DNA of 64,000 nt from Diphasiastrum complanatum (Eukaryota > Streptophyta > Lycopodiopsida > Lycopodiales > Lycopodiaceae). Under the pieces are notes generated by a model. It had not been told where the DNA came from. It saw only the letters and a list, made by a program, of their open reading frames with translations, and made no database searches. Shown here piece after piece: positions 1-11,125 of the stretch. The position numbers were made by a program, and so were the translations under genes. Each line of letters begins with the position of its first letter. The stretch's first letter is position 1. The stretch spans positions 27,769,072-27,833,071 of the forward strand of contig CM055107.1 of assembly GCA_029204225.1 (NCBI GenBank). Reading direction: 5' to 3'.

Positions 1-186
1 GTGTCACAATAGGTAACCCGTGTAGACATGAGTGCTACTAGTTGTGACATGAGGTGTGTAGGTCCCGATCAAATCAACTCATGCTTTGTTGTGCCTAAGT
101 GGCCATTGGTCCACTTTGGTCACCTACCGACTAAACCCTAGTCATTGCCCATTGGCACCATGAGTTGATTTAGCACAAAGGCTTAT

Positions 187-480
187 GATTTAGCCAAGAC
201 CTTTGTTGAAAGATTATTAAGGTTGTATGGACTGCCATGTGACATCATTAGCCATAGTATCCGGAGTTTAAAGGTCAATTCTGGTCTACAATTTTCCCTA
301 AGCTTGAGACTCCTCTTAGTGTTTCATTGATCATCTTGAATCAAATGGACACATGGAAAGAACTTATCAGACTATGGAGGATATGTTGAGGACGTATGTT
401 TTTCACAGGCAATCTCATGCAAGAGATTTGCAACTTTCTATATCCAAATAGACTTTGCCTTTACATTCACCAAAAATTAG
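187..480 (+). pseudogene. Ty3/gypsy integrase fragment (degenerate)
   Basis: Reading across frameshifts on the plus strand gives AKTFVERLLRLYGLPCDIIS, then PEFKGQFW, then ERTYQTMEDMLRTYV. This is the usual order in the gypsy integrase core: the LYGLP-DIIS segment, the D-x-x-F region, and the E-R-T-x-Q-x-(M/L)-E-D-M-L-R helix that holds the catalytic glutamate. At least one frameshift and a later stop show that it is dead. It lies beyond exon 4 of the minus-strand PDAP1-like gene, so it probably sits in that gene's next intron. About 100 residues are recognisable, and no LTR is visible nearby. Confidence 0.75.
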
Positions 481-1054
481 GTTGAAAACCATACATAAGC
501 ATAAACTGACTATAACATGTAGCATAATGTTTCCTATTATTGTAAGCAAACTCTATCAATGGGATTCTTTGCCATGAGAAGGTAATGACATGACATGGCT
601 AGCTCATTTGGGCTAGAGCAATCCTTAACAACACCAAAGCTTGCATATCATAAAACTTTACACCATTTTTCTGAAATAGAAACACTAAGAGGGTTGTAGC
701 ACTAAACATAGATAAAATGACCACAAATTCATAAAATCACAAATTCTCATAATTCACAATCAATTGGTAATCATCCACTTGATAGATCATCAACTCTCAA
801 TCCATTAGCATTTATACCAAATACCTCAAATTCAATTTTGCCAACTTTTTCTGTTTAGGAAATAACTAGTCAAAAGAAGAAGACAAGGCTTTAAATAGCA
901 CAAAAGTTATAGTAATGAATAAGATAATTGTCGAATAAAAACATACCGAGCATACAAGCAACCTTAAACAAAGAACCTTGTTGTAGAAATTGGTCTGATG
1001 TCACACCATCATTTGCATTGGAAAAAATAAAAGGGTATCGAAAAGGATACTAAC

Positions 1055-4000
1055 ATCAACATCTTTGGCCTTGACATTCTTCATTTTCACCAGATTGGGA
1101 TTCTCAATTTCAATAACACCTTGGGTGCCCTTTCTTTTCTGCACATTGTAAACAAATCAACAAAAAGTTTTAGGAAAAGTCGGTTTAATGCAAAGTTCAA
1201 TACACTAAACTTCTCTACTTCCTCCAAGACCCTCGGTCTTGACTAAAAGTTCACCAAACCATTATCACACATGATTTGCTAGAACCAAGATTATCAACTT
1301 TCTATGTAAGAACAAACAAACTTTGACATATCACTACATGGCATCTAAATTCACAATGCAAGCTAGAAATGCAAAATATCGTAACCTCCATAATGAACAT
1401 CGTCATTTTGTATTCAAAATCAAACTATCCCTCCAGTTTAAAATAATTTGGAATCCTTGGTTTAAGGGCTTCAAGCCCAAAACTTGCATCTATCAATTAG
1501 ATCTTGAAGAGATGACTACTATATTTAAAATCAAATGCTCAAAATTATAGGAATTTAAGAGCCCTAAATTGAGCACTAGATCTCTGGCACTCTATTTATT
1601 GGTATTTGTAGGTAATTCATATTATTAGGACTCAATCATATAATAAGGACACTAAGTCTTATTAATAGTTACTCGGCATTTCAAATAAGTTTGACAAGTC
1701 CTATCAAGCTCATTAACTGGACCTACTAACCATTTCAAATAGGCTTTTGACTATGATTTGTTGGGTAGTTCTTCTCACACTTACTAGCATCGTCATCAAC
1801 AATACTATCCTAGGATCACAAACCAAAGCCAACAAAACCCTAAGAGACACCAAGGTATGCACAAACTATCCACTTTATTGATTCCTCTTGATAGTACATA
1901 TCAAGGAAGTGAGGCATACTAGAAAGGCTCTAGTTCCCATGCCCTTCACCTCACACACCCGCTCTCGACCCCAATCCCTCCTAACCAAACATGTGGCGCA
2001 TGTTACCGGCCACCTATTCTTGCCACTTGGCAGTAACCTGACACAGGCAAGTGAGGTAGTTACTATTTTCAGCCGACAAGTGCCAATCATGTATAGGACC
2101 ATACAACATGTCATACGTGTTCTGTTAGCTAGTCAACTCCTACTTTTTAGGAAATTGCTCCAACAACCTATAAATTAAGACTCAATACCCCTTACCAATT
2201 ACGAATAGGTCAACAACTTCATTAAAACCCTTCTATATACATTTTCTTACAAAAAATCACAGGCTTGTATTTGCCATTTGAATATTACAATTTACAATGA
2301 ACACTTGACAAGTTCAACGTGTTCACATTGAGGCAAGGATATAAGTACATGACATTCCTTTCCTCCTCAAGAAGCATCAACCACCATGGTAACATGAGGG
2401 TATTGTGCATACAAGTGTGTGTGGTCTCCCAAGTAGACCTAATACTCTAAAAGAATTTCTCATCACCTCCCCATGCAAAATCAGGAAAAAGACTATGTCC
2501 TTTTTCCTCAAGTCTCTTGGTGTGAGATCTCAATAGCAAGTGTTTTTGCATAATCCATCGCCTGTTTCCAATTTCTCTTGGCAAACTCAAGCATTTTGCA
2601 TCATTTGAGTTAGAAAATCAGCAACACTAGGAACTTTATGAGGCATGCCTACTATAATTGGACTAGTTGGTCTACAACCATGGTTTAACTCAAAAGTACT
2701 CATTCTTGTGGAAGCATTTTCATTTATCATTATAAGCAAATTTCAACAATGGTAAACGATTTTCCCATTGTGTTTGCTTACCACCTATGTATACCCTAAG
2801 CATGCCTTCTATAGTTTGGATAACTCTCTCTATTTGACCATCTGTTTCGGGGTGATCAGTACTACTACTCCTCAACCGCACATCAAGCTTATCCATTACG
2901 ACAATAAAAAATGACACCCCACCCGTAGAGCATGTAACTTTGTCAAATGCTATGGATGATGGTAATCCATGAAGCTTGAATGGCATGCTCTACGAATAGA
3001 TCAGCTACACCAGGTGCATTTATCTTTTTATGTGTTAGTATGAAACGAGCCATTTTAGTGAGTTTGTTAACCACAACCATTATGACATCATATTGAAGAG
3101 ATGCACAAGGCAAGTGTATAATAAAGTTCAGCGAAATACTTTCCCATCTTCCTCTTGGAATAGGCAATGGGTGTTACAATCCAAGACTTTAATCCTTTCA
3201 GCTTTGTTAACTTGACACTTAAAACAGTATGTCACATAACTATGGACGTCTTTCTTTGAATTAGGCCACTAGAAGTTACATCGGATCAACTCATAGGTCT
3301 TACCCGCACCATGATGACTTGCACTAGGGCTATCATGACAACAATGCAAGATTTTCTTGCGCGGCACCTCACATGCTAGAATGAGAAATTCGCCATTCCT
3401 CTTAACAAAACCATCCTCGATGGTATACTTAAGATGAGTGTGAGTAAAGAAAATAGATCTCTGCTCCTAAGACTTTGCATGGGCTCAAATGCAGCGAAAC
3501 GCATTTCAATGCATGATGCATCCACATTCTAGAATGCTAGTTCCGAAACACAAGTGCTCTGAATAGTAGAACATTGTTTAAAAAGTTATTTTTCCTTTTT
3601 TACTAAATTCTTTAAAAAAAACATCTAGAAATTAGATTTTATGCGTTGAAAACATATTCTTGATACCTTGAAGTATTAAAGCCTAAAAAACACCAAAATT
3701 AAAATAAAATAAATTTCAGAAAAAAGAAAACCAAATAAAACAATTTGGGGCACGTTTGAATGGGATTTCCCAAAACAAGTTCCAAATCAGAACATGAAAC
3801 TCTGTATGCACAAAGTTACAACAAACCCTTCAGCTCTTACTGAGCACACAAGCATTACACAAATGCCACATGTTCGAGAGGCAAAGAGCAGTAACCAACA
3901 AGATACTCAGATTGACATAAACTCACCGGAGTAGAGGTTTGTGTTTTGTATTTTGTGGAACTTTCTTAAATGTACAGTTCCAGTTGCACTCTAACCCAAA

Positions 4001-5524
4001 AAAATCATAAATCTGGCTCTTCAGTCCGTTTTTCAGAATACACTATACCTTAAAATGAGCTTTGAATGCCTTACCACAGATTCATCGTTGGACTCTTCTT
4101 CAGACTCTTCTTCCTCCTCTTGCTCCTGCAATGAGATAGATTGTATGATTTATGGTATGCTTGACAATAAAGCAGTAATCATTTATTGCTGTACAATCAT
4201 ATACATCAGCTTATGTAAAGAAAAGTACAGTGTTAAAGCGAGAAATAAATGTTGCTCTTTGAGGTCTGAGGCTACGTCTAAGCTATCGTGTTGAAATTAC
4301 ATTGCATAACACCTACCCTCTTAAAAGTGCGGGGTTTTTTGGAAAAACCTGTCGCTGCAAAAGCAAAATGAGGTGACAATGAGTCAAAATGAGAAAATCC
4401 AAAAAATCCAGCATTAAACTTCAAAGTTCAAACTATTAAGACCGAGGAATTTCTTAGATACCTATTACAGTTCAACTAAAAATCTCTCAACTAAGGTCTT
4501 ATAGAACTCAATGCGGCCACCTACAATTGACAATAACAACATTCTCACACTGAAGCATTCCCTAAAGCGACACCCTTCTAGCTTCAAACCAAAATCACAG
4601 AGGAAACGGGTTTGTGATGTTTATATCAATATATTTCAGCCGTACAGAACGTGGAGAACATCCTACGTTCCATGCAAAACAATTTTCAAAAAATAAGAAT
4701 ATAAATCATTTCGTACTCGTTAAAGAAATGTGCTTTTCAAAAGTCCCCATACGGCATTCTGTGCTTGAAGTTGATTTATGATTTGATTTGGATACAATTA
4801 AACACTAGCTTTTTCTTGTGAGAAATTGGAAGACAGTACAACAGAATATGTTCTTATAATATCAAACATCTGATGGAAATTTTAAAACCAATGTTTGACC
4901 CCCAATTCACTTTGCAATTCTCATAAATCTGCAGTGAAACAATGCAATGCCACAACTACATTGTAAGGATATTGATTATTGCTAGATATTATCATTATCA
5001 ATGGCAGACTAATCTTTTAAGCTTTTGTCAACCTGCTAAACGTGAATAAGTGAAGTGAAAAATAAGGATTGCAGAAAATGCCATAATAGATGGCACAACA
5101 GTTTAAGGAGGTAAAATTAAGCATAATCTGAACATAAATATATCTTTTCGTGAAACTGGAAAACGTCCAAATTCACAAATCTAATTCCAGAACTCTGTGA
5201 TGTCATTAAGTCAAATGATACATAATTTGAACATGAAAAGTCTCATTATCTGTTTTCCCTGGAAGCCGTTCGCATATTTTAAAGTATCCGTATTCTTTGT
5301 TGTGAGACATAATTTAAGGCAATTAGATACCAAAAACAATTAGGTTGTCTCAGAAACCTTCAAAAAACAAAAGATGGACAAAAATCAGAAGCCAATTATT
5401 CAATGCAGGCAGAATGGCAAGCAAACAAAGCTTGCATATACATACCAATCTCTTCGGGAGTGGAAAAATTTCTTCGACCTGTAGGCTTGCCTTTGAATTT
5501 CCCTCTGCCCGCCCCCGATCCCAT
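1055..5524 (-). CDS. PDAP1: PDAP1/HASPP28-like phosphoprotein, exons 1-4 (3' part outside window)
   Basis: This is a homologue of the 28 kDa heat- and acid-stable phosphoprotein, a small charged eukaryotic protein of poorly defined role. I assembled four exons on the minus strand: 5524-5446, 4354-4317, 4125-4075 and 1138-1055 (79, 38, 51 and 84 nt). All introns are GT-AG and the reading phase stays open throughout, giving 84 residues. Exon 1 encodes GKFKGKPTGRRNFSTPEE, the family's N-terminal signature. Exon 2 encodes TGFSKKPRTFKR, exon 3 an acidic run (EEEEESEEESNDES), and exon 4 KGTQGVIEIENPNLVK followed by KAKDVD, the conserved central block. The C-terminal part of the family (TTELSRRE-like helix and basic tail) was not found in 1-1050 and should lie left of the window. 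The ATG at 5524 is chosen because family similarity begins there; an upstream in-frame ATG exists, but the stretch after it reads through the CT/C tract. Intron 3 (about 2.9 kb) contains a gypsy fragment. Splice sites are read by eye. Confidence 0.82.
2400..3480 (-). pseudogene. Ty3/gypsy integrase fragment inside intron 3 of the PDAP1-like gene
   Basis: On the minus strand, starting near 3480, the translation gives an H2C2 zinc-binding region (HCCHDSPSASHHG, later CFKCQVNKAER). The integrase core follows (RWESISLNFI, then VVVNKLTKMARFI). The distal helix is TDHPETDGQIERVIQTIEGM, with the catalytic-type glutamate. Next comes an integrase C-terminal section (GMPHKVPSVADFLTQMMQNA) with frameshifts and stops. 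The first core Asp appears replaced (SLNFI where SMDFI is usual). No LTRs bound it, so it is an old, truncated insertion. It shares the host gene's transcriptional orientation. Confidence 0.88.
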
Positions 5525-5690
5525 CTCCTCAAAACACACCAAAACTGAAATCTCTCTCTCTCTCTCTGCCCCCCCCCCCCCCCCCTCTTCGCTTACCTTC
5601 TCCTCAATCCTAGGGTTTTGCGCCATTTTCCCGTTTGAATTCATAAAACCCTAAACCTACTTACAAGCTCACCTTAGGGTTTCTGAGTAC
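5525..5690 (-). promoter_or_regulatory. 5' UTR/promoter of the PDAP1-like gene: telo-box-like motifs, CT tract, C17 run
   Basis: Just upstream of the ATG at 5524 lie a (TC)n tract (5551-5567) and 17 consecutive C (5569-5585). Three telo-box-like motifs follow: TAGGGTTTTG at 5611-5620, AAAACCCTAAACC at 5645-5657 and TTAGGGTTT at 5674-5682. Plant telo boxes (AAACCCTAA) are known in promoters of ribosomal and other growth-linked genes, so coordinated expression with translation genes is an inference. On the coding strand the tract is a GA-rich 5' UTR. I did not identify a TATA box. Confidence 0.5.
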
Positions 5691-5999
5691 TCATCAAGTT
5701 TTAGAAATCCCTTCATATTGTTGAGAAAATCTTTCTACGATTTGCTTATGGGTCAGATATATGAGACACTTGGCTATTTCTGCTGGTCCCTTAGCGTTAG
5801 GGTTCGCCTGGGCCCTAAAAGGTGACGTGACGGTACCATGCTGCAAAAACAGGCCTTCTGGCCCTAGTACCCTAATTTTTGGGGTCTTTTCTCTGCAGCG
5901 TCGCTTAGTGGCACGGGACGATTTTAGCGCATGGCCGTTGGATGCTTCATGAAGCCTTTGGGATTTTGCCACGTCAGCTACACGAAGATGTTGACACGT

Positions 6000-7640
6000 T
6001 GCTGAGATCTAAGGGCCAGGAAAAAGGCATAGACAGAATAATTGGAAATATTATTATAATCATTTGATAAAGGAGCACTAGTTATTGTGATGCCACCCTT
6101 TTCTTCCCTTTATGAGATTCCATTTTGACCCTTTAAAACAACAAACACCAAAGAGGGTGACAAAAGGTTCCCCTACCAATATTTTGAGCAAATGATAGCT
6201 CGGGGTGGAACACCAAGGGGGAATGCCCTTGCCTAAAAGGGTTACGCCTTGGGAGGTGAATTTGAAAGCGGAAGCCCAAGTCGAGAGGACATGCCAGAGT
6301 TGCCCTCTTGAGGCTCACGATCTTCCGCAATATAACGTCAAGGGCCTGATAACACGTCCAAGCTATGGAGCCCCACCTTTTTTTTTTTCCCTCTCGAAAA
6401 GCTAATCGTGGATTAAAGACTTTATACAAAGTACAAGGTGAAAGAGCAGAAGACTTACAAATGACAGAGTTTATTTGCCTCTTTAAAGCTAAACAAGGGG
6501 AAGATGACATAATCACCAGTCCCGAATTTCCCTGCTGTTTCTATCTAGCCAAAATGTTCCAAAGTGTAGTAACTCTAATTAATTCATTCATAGCTGCATC
6601 CTCAAAAGTAATATCATTTAGCAGAAGGTCATTGTGGCTAAATCTCCTGAATCTGACGCGTGCAATGAAAAGGTCAGTCATTGATTTCCATATGACCTTT
6701 TCACCATCGTCATTATTTTCATTGCATCTTGGCCTTGGGCCTTGTGATTTTGCCATTTTGTTGGTTCAATTTTTATGTTGTTGATCCGTGTGGGATGTCT
6801 CAACTCAACAAGAGCATGTTATGGTTTTGGAGGTGACTATAGAATACAAAAGAAAGGTGTGTGATATATCACGAGAATTTTTGCCTTAAGCAACATCTCA
6901 AATAGTTACAAAAATTACATTTTAGAAGAATTAGAAAAAAAGAATTCAAAACCCATTTCAATGCTCAAACTCATCTAAGATTAAAACATTAGCTTTTAGC
7001 AAATCATTATAAAAGCTTACTGCTAGCATGATAAAGCTAAAAAAGAGCCTAATATTTTGAGGTTGGCATGATTAAGGGTGTATTGATTCTAAATATTAAA
7101 GTACATGAACTATTATCACCATTCTTAGCTAAATCCATTGAATATACGCCATCCCATCGACATTCTTTGTATTGGTTTCAATCAAAATCTAAAATTTCTT
7201 ACTAAGATTTCAAGGTGCACAAGAGAATATTTTAATAAGCCATCATTTTCATGCATGTCAAAATTTGCACATATACTCGAGATAATGAAGTAAAAATGAT
7301 GACCTTCCTGTACCTCTTAATTCTTAGTTTTCTATTATTATTTTTGTTTATTCATGATATATTGTGAATGGTTACACTGTAACTAAACTATTATTTCTAC
7401 TATCAAACTTTAATATTGTATCTAACTCCAAACCATTACTAGAGTAGTTGAAATATCATAGCAGACTCAACTCTTTTGCGTCTTGCCATTGGATTGGATG
7501 AGCCCTATGATCCACACTTAACCAAAATTTCCAAAGTTGTTTACTTGTTGCCTATTGCTAGTCTTTAGGTGTAGGTATGACACAGTCAAAGTTGGCACCA
7601 AATACAATACTTGTTTAAGTGGGATAGGTGACCTATTGAA
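6000..7640. other. Unassigned non-coding stretch upstream of the PDAP1-like gene
   Basis: No gene is recognised. The segment 6130-6780 is more GC-balanced than its surroundings and holds overlapping open frames on both strands (for example minus 6133-6516 and 6541-6756). None shows a domain I recognise, and mutual overlap argues against real coding. From 6780 to 7640 the sequence is AT-rich without tRNA-like, LTR-like or ORF structure. Confidence 0.4.
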
Positions 7641-7659
7641 TTGATGAGGTTGCATGGGA

Positions 7660-7765
7660 CTATATCCGCTCTAACTTCCACATTCAACTCTCCCACATTT
7701 ATTGATCTTCAAGGAAAAATTAGAAGAATCTTTCATTTTGACTTCATGGTATTAGAGCTCATGTT
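7660..7765 (+). repeat. Degenerate LTR end with initiator-tRNA-type primer-binding site
   Basis: The sequence TGGTATTAGAGCTCATG at 7748-7764 differs by one base from the plant retrotransposon primer-binding site TGGTATCAGAGC, complementary to initiator tRNA-Met. The preceding sequence resembles a copia 5' LTR end. No gag follows; the next 240 bp are microsatellite. It is probably the 5' remnant of a dead element. Confidence 0.4.
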
Positions 7766-7859
7766 CCATGTCTCTCGCTCTTCGGGCAGCCCACTGCCCT
7801 CATGCTCGAGATTGGTGGTCGTGACCTCTATCTCTCCCTCCTCGCCTGCTGCTTCCCTT

Positions 7860-7994
<135 letters not shown>

Positions 7995-8210
7995 ACGCTC
8001 GCACGGATTTAGTAAAGGAGGTTTTTGAACATAGAACTTGGATGGTGTAGCAGCTTCCCATGGATCGATAAGCTCCAGATCGAAATGCTGAGGTGATGCC
8101 ACACACTAAATAGATTGGTAGCCACACACTGAATTCGTCCCACTGAAGTTTTTTGAGGCGATTGATCATCTCTATAGCAGCTAGTCTGTGGCTAATTAGG
8201 TGAGTGTATA

Positions 8211-8212
<2 letters not shown>

Positions 8213-8297
<85 letters not shown>
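8213..8297. repeat. (TC)n microsatellite, about 42 units
   Basis: A second uninterrupted TC array, 230 bp after the first. The two are separated by unique sequence that includes the near-duplicate phrase CCACACACT at about 8099 and 8123. Any ORF crossing it is an artefact. Confidence 0.97.
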
Positions 8298-8300
<3 letters not shown>

Positions 8301-8419
8301 GGATTCTTCTATACCTTAAGACACGTCCCTACGTCAAAACACGCAAAAAAAGCTTCAATTTTAAAGGTCCTACACTAAAACCACCCCTAATTTTACTATT
8401 CAAATTTTTCACCAATTTT

Positions 8420-9900
8420 TGATTTTGAGGACTTGCGCACAGTTGACGGTGAGTTGTTTTTGTTGTTCAGAGATGCTTGCAAGCATAGACTTCTAATAAA
8501 CGATGCAATGGAATGGAGTAACTGCCTGCTGGAGGCGGTGTCATGGGGAACTCCGTCGCAACTTCGAGTCATGTTCGTTGTATTTCTTTTGACATGTGCC
8601 CCTTTTGACCCATTAGATCTTGGGAAGAGTATAGAGCCCCATTTAGTAGAGGATTATGCGGAGGAGTTAGGACAACCAGTAACGTGCGAGACCATTACTG
8701 TGAGTCAGATTATGATAGATAGGTCTCTTCTAGACGTGGACATGCAAGCATCGGGAAAGTCGTTGACAAATTTTGGCCTCACACTTCCCGATAGCGATGT
8801 CAAGTTTTCTCCACTATTTCGCAAAGAGATATTAGGTAGAGGCTGACATCGAGAGATTGAATGTGGATCAACACATGATTTTTGATTGTGTGGTACGTGA
8901 GCATGTGGTACGAAGAGTGGGTGGAGTGTTCTTTGCAGATGGTCCGGGTGGTACTGGTAAGACGTTTCTCCATAGTGCCATGTTGTCATACATGCATGCA
9001 CAGGGTTTGATAGCATTGGCAATTGCATCGTCGAGGATCGTTGCATTGTTAATGAAAGGTGGTCGGACCACACACTCTAGATTCAGGAATCCTCTGACGG
9101 AATTGAATGAAAGCTCAACATGCAACATCTCGAAACAGTCTCCGCTAGGTAAGCTTTTGATGGCATGTTGACTCATTATTTGGGACAAGGCTCCCACGAT
9201 ACATAAGTATGACATCGAGTGTGTGGATCGGTCTCTACGAGACATATTGGGTATTGATACTCCATTTGGAGGAGTTCCGATCATTTTTTGTGGATGAGAA
9301 CGTGGATGAGATCAATTCGAAAGTTGTTGAGCAACTTCCTGGTGACGCTTGCACGTTTTATAGTGCTGATAGTGTGATGACTTTGATGTGTACCCAGTAG
9401 AGTTTTTGAACAGCTTACAACCGAGTGGATGCCCTCCACATTAGTTGGTATTGAAGGTTGGCATGATAGTGATTTTGTTGCGGTCGATAACATCGCACAA
9501 AGGGATTGTACAATGGTATAAGACTTATCATTCGTAGATTGGGCAGACAAGTCATAGAGGCGGAGATAGTGACTGGGAAGAATATAGGGAGCAGAGTTCT
9601 CATTCCACTTTCGTGCCGAGCAATTTGAATTTGCCATTTGAATTGCAGAGAGTACAATTCCCTATCAAAGCGGCTTTTGCCATGACAATAAACAAAACAC
9701 AAGGGCAGACTATGGACACTATTGGATTGTATTTGCCACATCCCGTATTTAGTCATGGTCAACTGTATGTGGCACTATCGAGAGTGTGAAATGCAGCAAG
9801 TGTACGAGTGTTGATTAGTGACAGTGACGACCGATTTACCGATGTGGCAGGAATGGCCAGGTGCACTCAAAACATTGTATATTTTCGTAAGTGCTTTTAG
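8420..9900 (+). pseudogene. Helitron RepHel, Pif1-type helicase part (frameshifted)
   Basis: This is a decayed Helitron transposase, reading plus with several frameshifts and stops. Residues encoded at 8433-8846 (VDGELFLLFRDACKHRLL, then EWSNCLLEA) match the conserved segment upstream of the helicase domain. Walker A is ADGPGGTGKTF at 8937-8969. After it come IALAIASS and the GGRTTHSRF segment. Walker B reads IIWDKAP at 9175-9195, where the family has WDEAP, so the catalytic Glu is replaced by Lys. The C-terminal helicase motifs are intact in sequence: AFAMTINKTQGQTMDTIGLY near 9673-9732, GQLYVALSRV at about 9758-9787, and a tail ending at the stop at 9900. The N-terminal HUH (Rep) nuclease is not visible, so this is a 5'-truncated copy. 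Neither a 5' TC nor a 3' hairpin-CTRR end could be placed. Confidence 0.93.
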
Positions 9901-9904
9901 TAGT

Positions 9905-10150
9905 TGTTTGGAGTAAAGGTAAGGGTTAGAGTTAAGATCTTAGATTTTAGGATTATGAGTTAAAGATTTCATAGTTAGATTTGGATTGTGGACATGCAAT
10001 AGGTTTATGGTTAGATGTTAGGGAAGATTAGGATTTGGGTTTGGATTATGCTAGAGTTACGATTAGAGTTGAGATTAAAGTTAGATTAGGATTATGGTTA
10101 GGGTTAAGTATGGTATAGTAAGAGTGAAGGTTAGGTTATTCTGTAGATTT
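9905..10150 (+). repeat. Degenerate telomere-like (TTAGGG-related) G/T-rich tract
   Basis: Immediately after the Helitron helicase stop, the plus strand is G/T/A-rich and C-poor, with many imperfect units such as GGTAAGGGTTAGAG, TTAGATTTAGGA-like and GGTTAGGGTTAAG. It resembles decayed interstitial telomere repeats, or simply a diverged short tandem repeat with a 6-7 bp period. No array of perfect units remains. Confidence 0.45.
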
Positions 10151-10195
10151 TAGGATTAGTGTCGGAGATTATATTTGGACTTTTAGAACGTGCCT

Positions 10196-10292
10196 TCATG
10201 TATGTATGTGTGTATATGTATGCATGTATGTATAAGTGTGCTATATGTATGTGTTTGTGTGTATGTATGTATATATGTATATGTGTTTGTGT
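10196..10292 (+). repeat. Imperfect (TATG)n microsatellite
   Basis: Imperfect TATG/TGTG tetranucleotide repeat. A short frame reads through it as a Met/Cys/Val-rich peptide and is not a gene. Confidence 0.8.
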
Positions 10293-10647
10293 GAACTTGC
10301 CTTGTGGAGTAGAGCATACTATTTTGTGTTATTGGGCAATTTCGAAAAAAGTCATTTCTTCGAACACCGAAAGATCATAAATGACATAAAATGTTTGTGT
10401 GATTTTTAAGTGTATCCAATTGAGTGTGAAAATGGATTATTAGGTGTATACAATTGAGCATGATGATGAATAGCTCAAAGGGGTGAACATTTAATTTAGA
10501 ATCCAATGGCTTCAAGAGCTCCTACTCCCTCTTTAAGTCGATCTGATGGCCTAGATCGATGATGAGCGCAAACACTTTCTCTTTGGCACACCAAACACAC
10601 ATATGCACTAAGTCAACAACTGGTTTGCTGCACAGGAGGTCCCACGA

Positions 10648-10650
<3 letters not shown>

Positions 10651-10712
<62 letters not shown>
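10651..10712. repeat. (TC)31 microsatellite
   Basis: Perfect TC array inside the segment of repeat R1 that copy 2 lacks. Confidence 0.97.
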
Positions 10713-10716
<4 letters not shown>

Positions 10717-11061
10717 GATTTTAGCAATTTTCACATTGTTAAGCAATTTGTTTGATATCTTTGTGGATCCACACGTGTGAGGACCTATCCACACATAATT
10801 TGCAATGTGACTTCTTTCAATTGACATTGTTTTTTGTGCATGTGGTCGATGTTTCATGAAAGGGCCTCTGTGGATGATTGTGGACTATTAATCTTTGAAG
10901 TTCATTTTAGAGCGCAACAAATTTGTGCACCTATTATTGTAGTTTAAAGGAGAAATACTTGGCACCAATCAAACATATTTAAATTGAGATTTGTTTAATC
11001 CTTTTTGGTGTAAGGGTGGCCACTTTACTATATTGTTGAATATTCATCCACCTAAAGCACA

Positions 11062-11067
<6 letters not shown>

Positions 11068-11124
<57 letters not shown>
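11068..11124. repeat. (GA)28 microsatellite at the end of R1 copy 1
   Basis: Perfect GA array. The equivalent position in R1 copy 2 also has a GA array, so the microsatellite seed is probably part of the repeat. Confidence 0.97.

Positions 11125-11125
<1 letters not shown>

Larger units (their letters stand above)
10304..11124 (+). repeat. Dispersed repeat R1, copy 1, ending in a (GA)n tract
   Basis: Segments 10304-10500 and 10795-11067 are clearly similar to 22137-22325 and 22381-22640. Shared phrases include AAGTGTATCCAATTGAG and ACTTGGCACCAATCAAAC. Copy 1 contains about 290 bp not present in copy 2, which includes its own (TC)31 tract at 10651-10712. It ends in (GA)n at 11068-11124, the position at which copy 2 also runs into (GA)n. 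The element class is unknown; a non-autonomous Helitron or MITE is possible. Confidence 0.8.

Noticed and set aside
1888-2178. Overlapping ORFs of 80-96 codons on both strands
   Set aside because: They mirror each other, have no domain, and lie in an intron of the PDAP1-like gene.
6133-6784. 127- and 139-residue ORFs on opposite strands
   Set aside because: They overlap each other and have no recognisable domain, splice context or repeat partner; no more than chance open frames in GC-balanced DNA.
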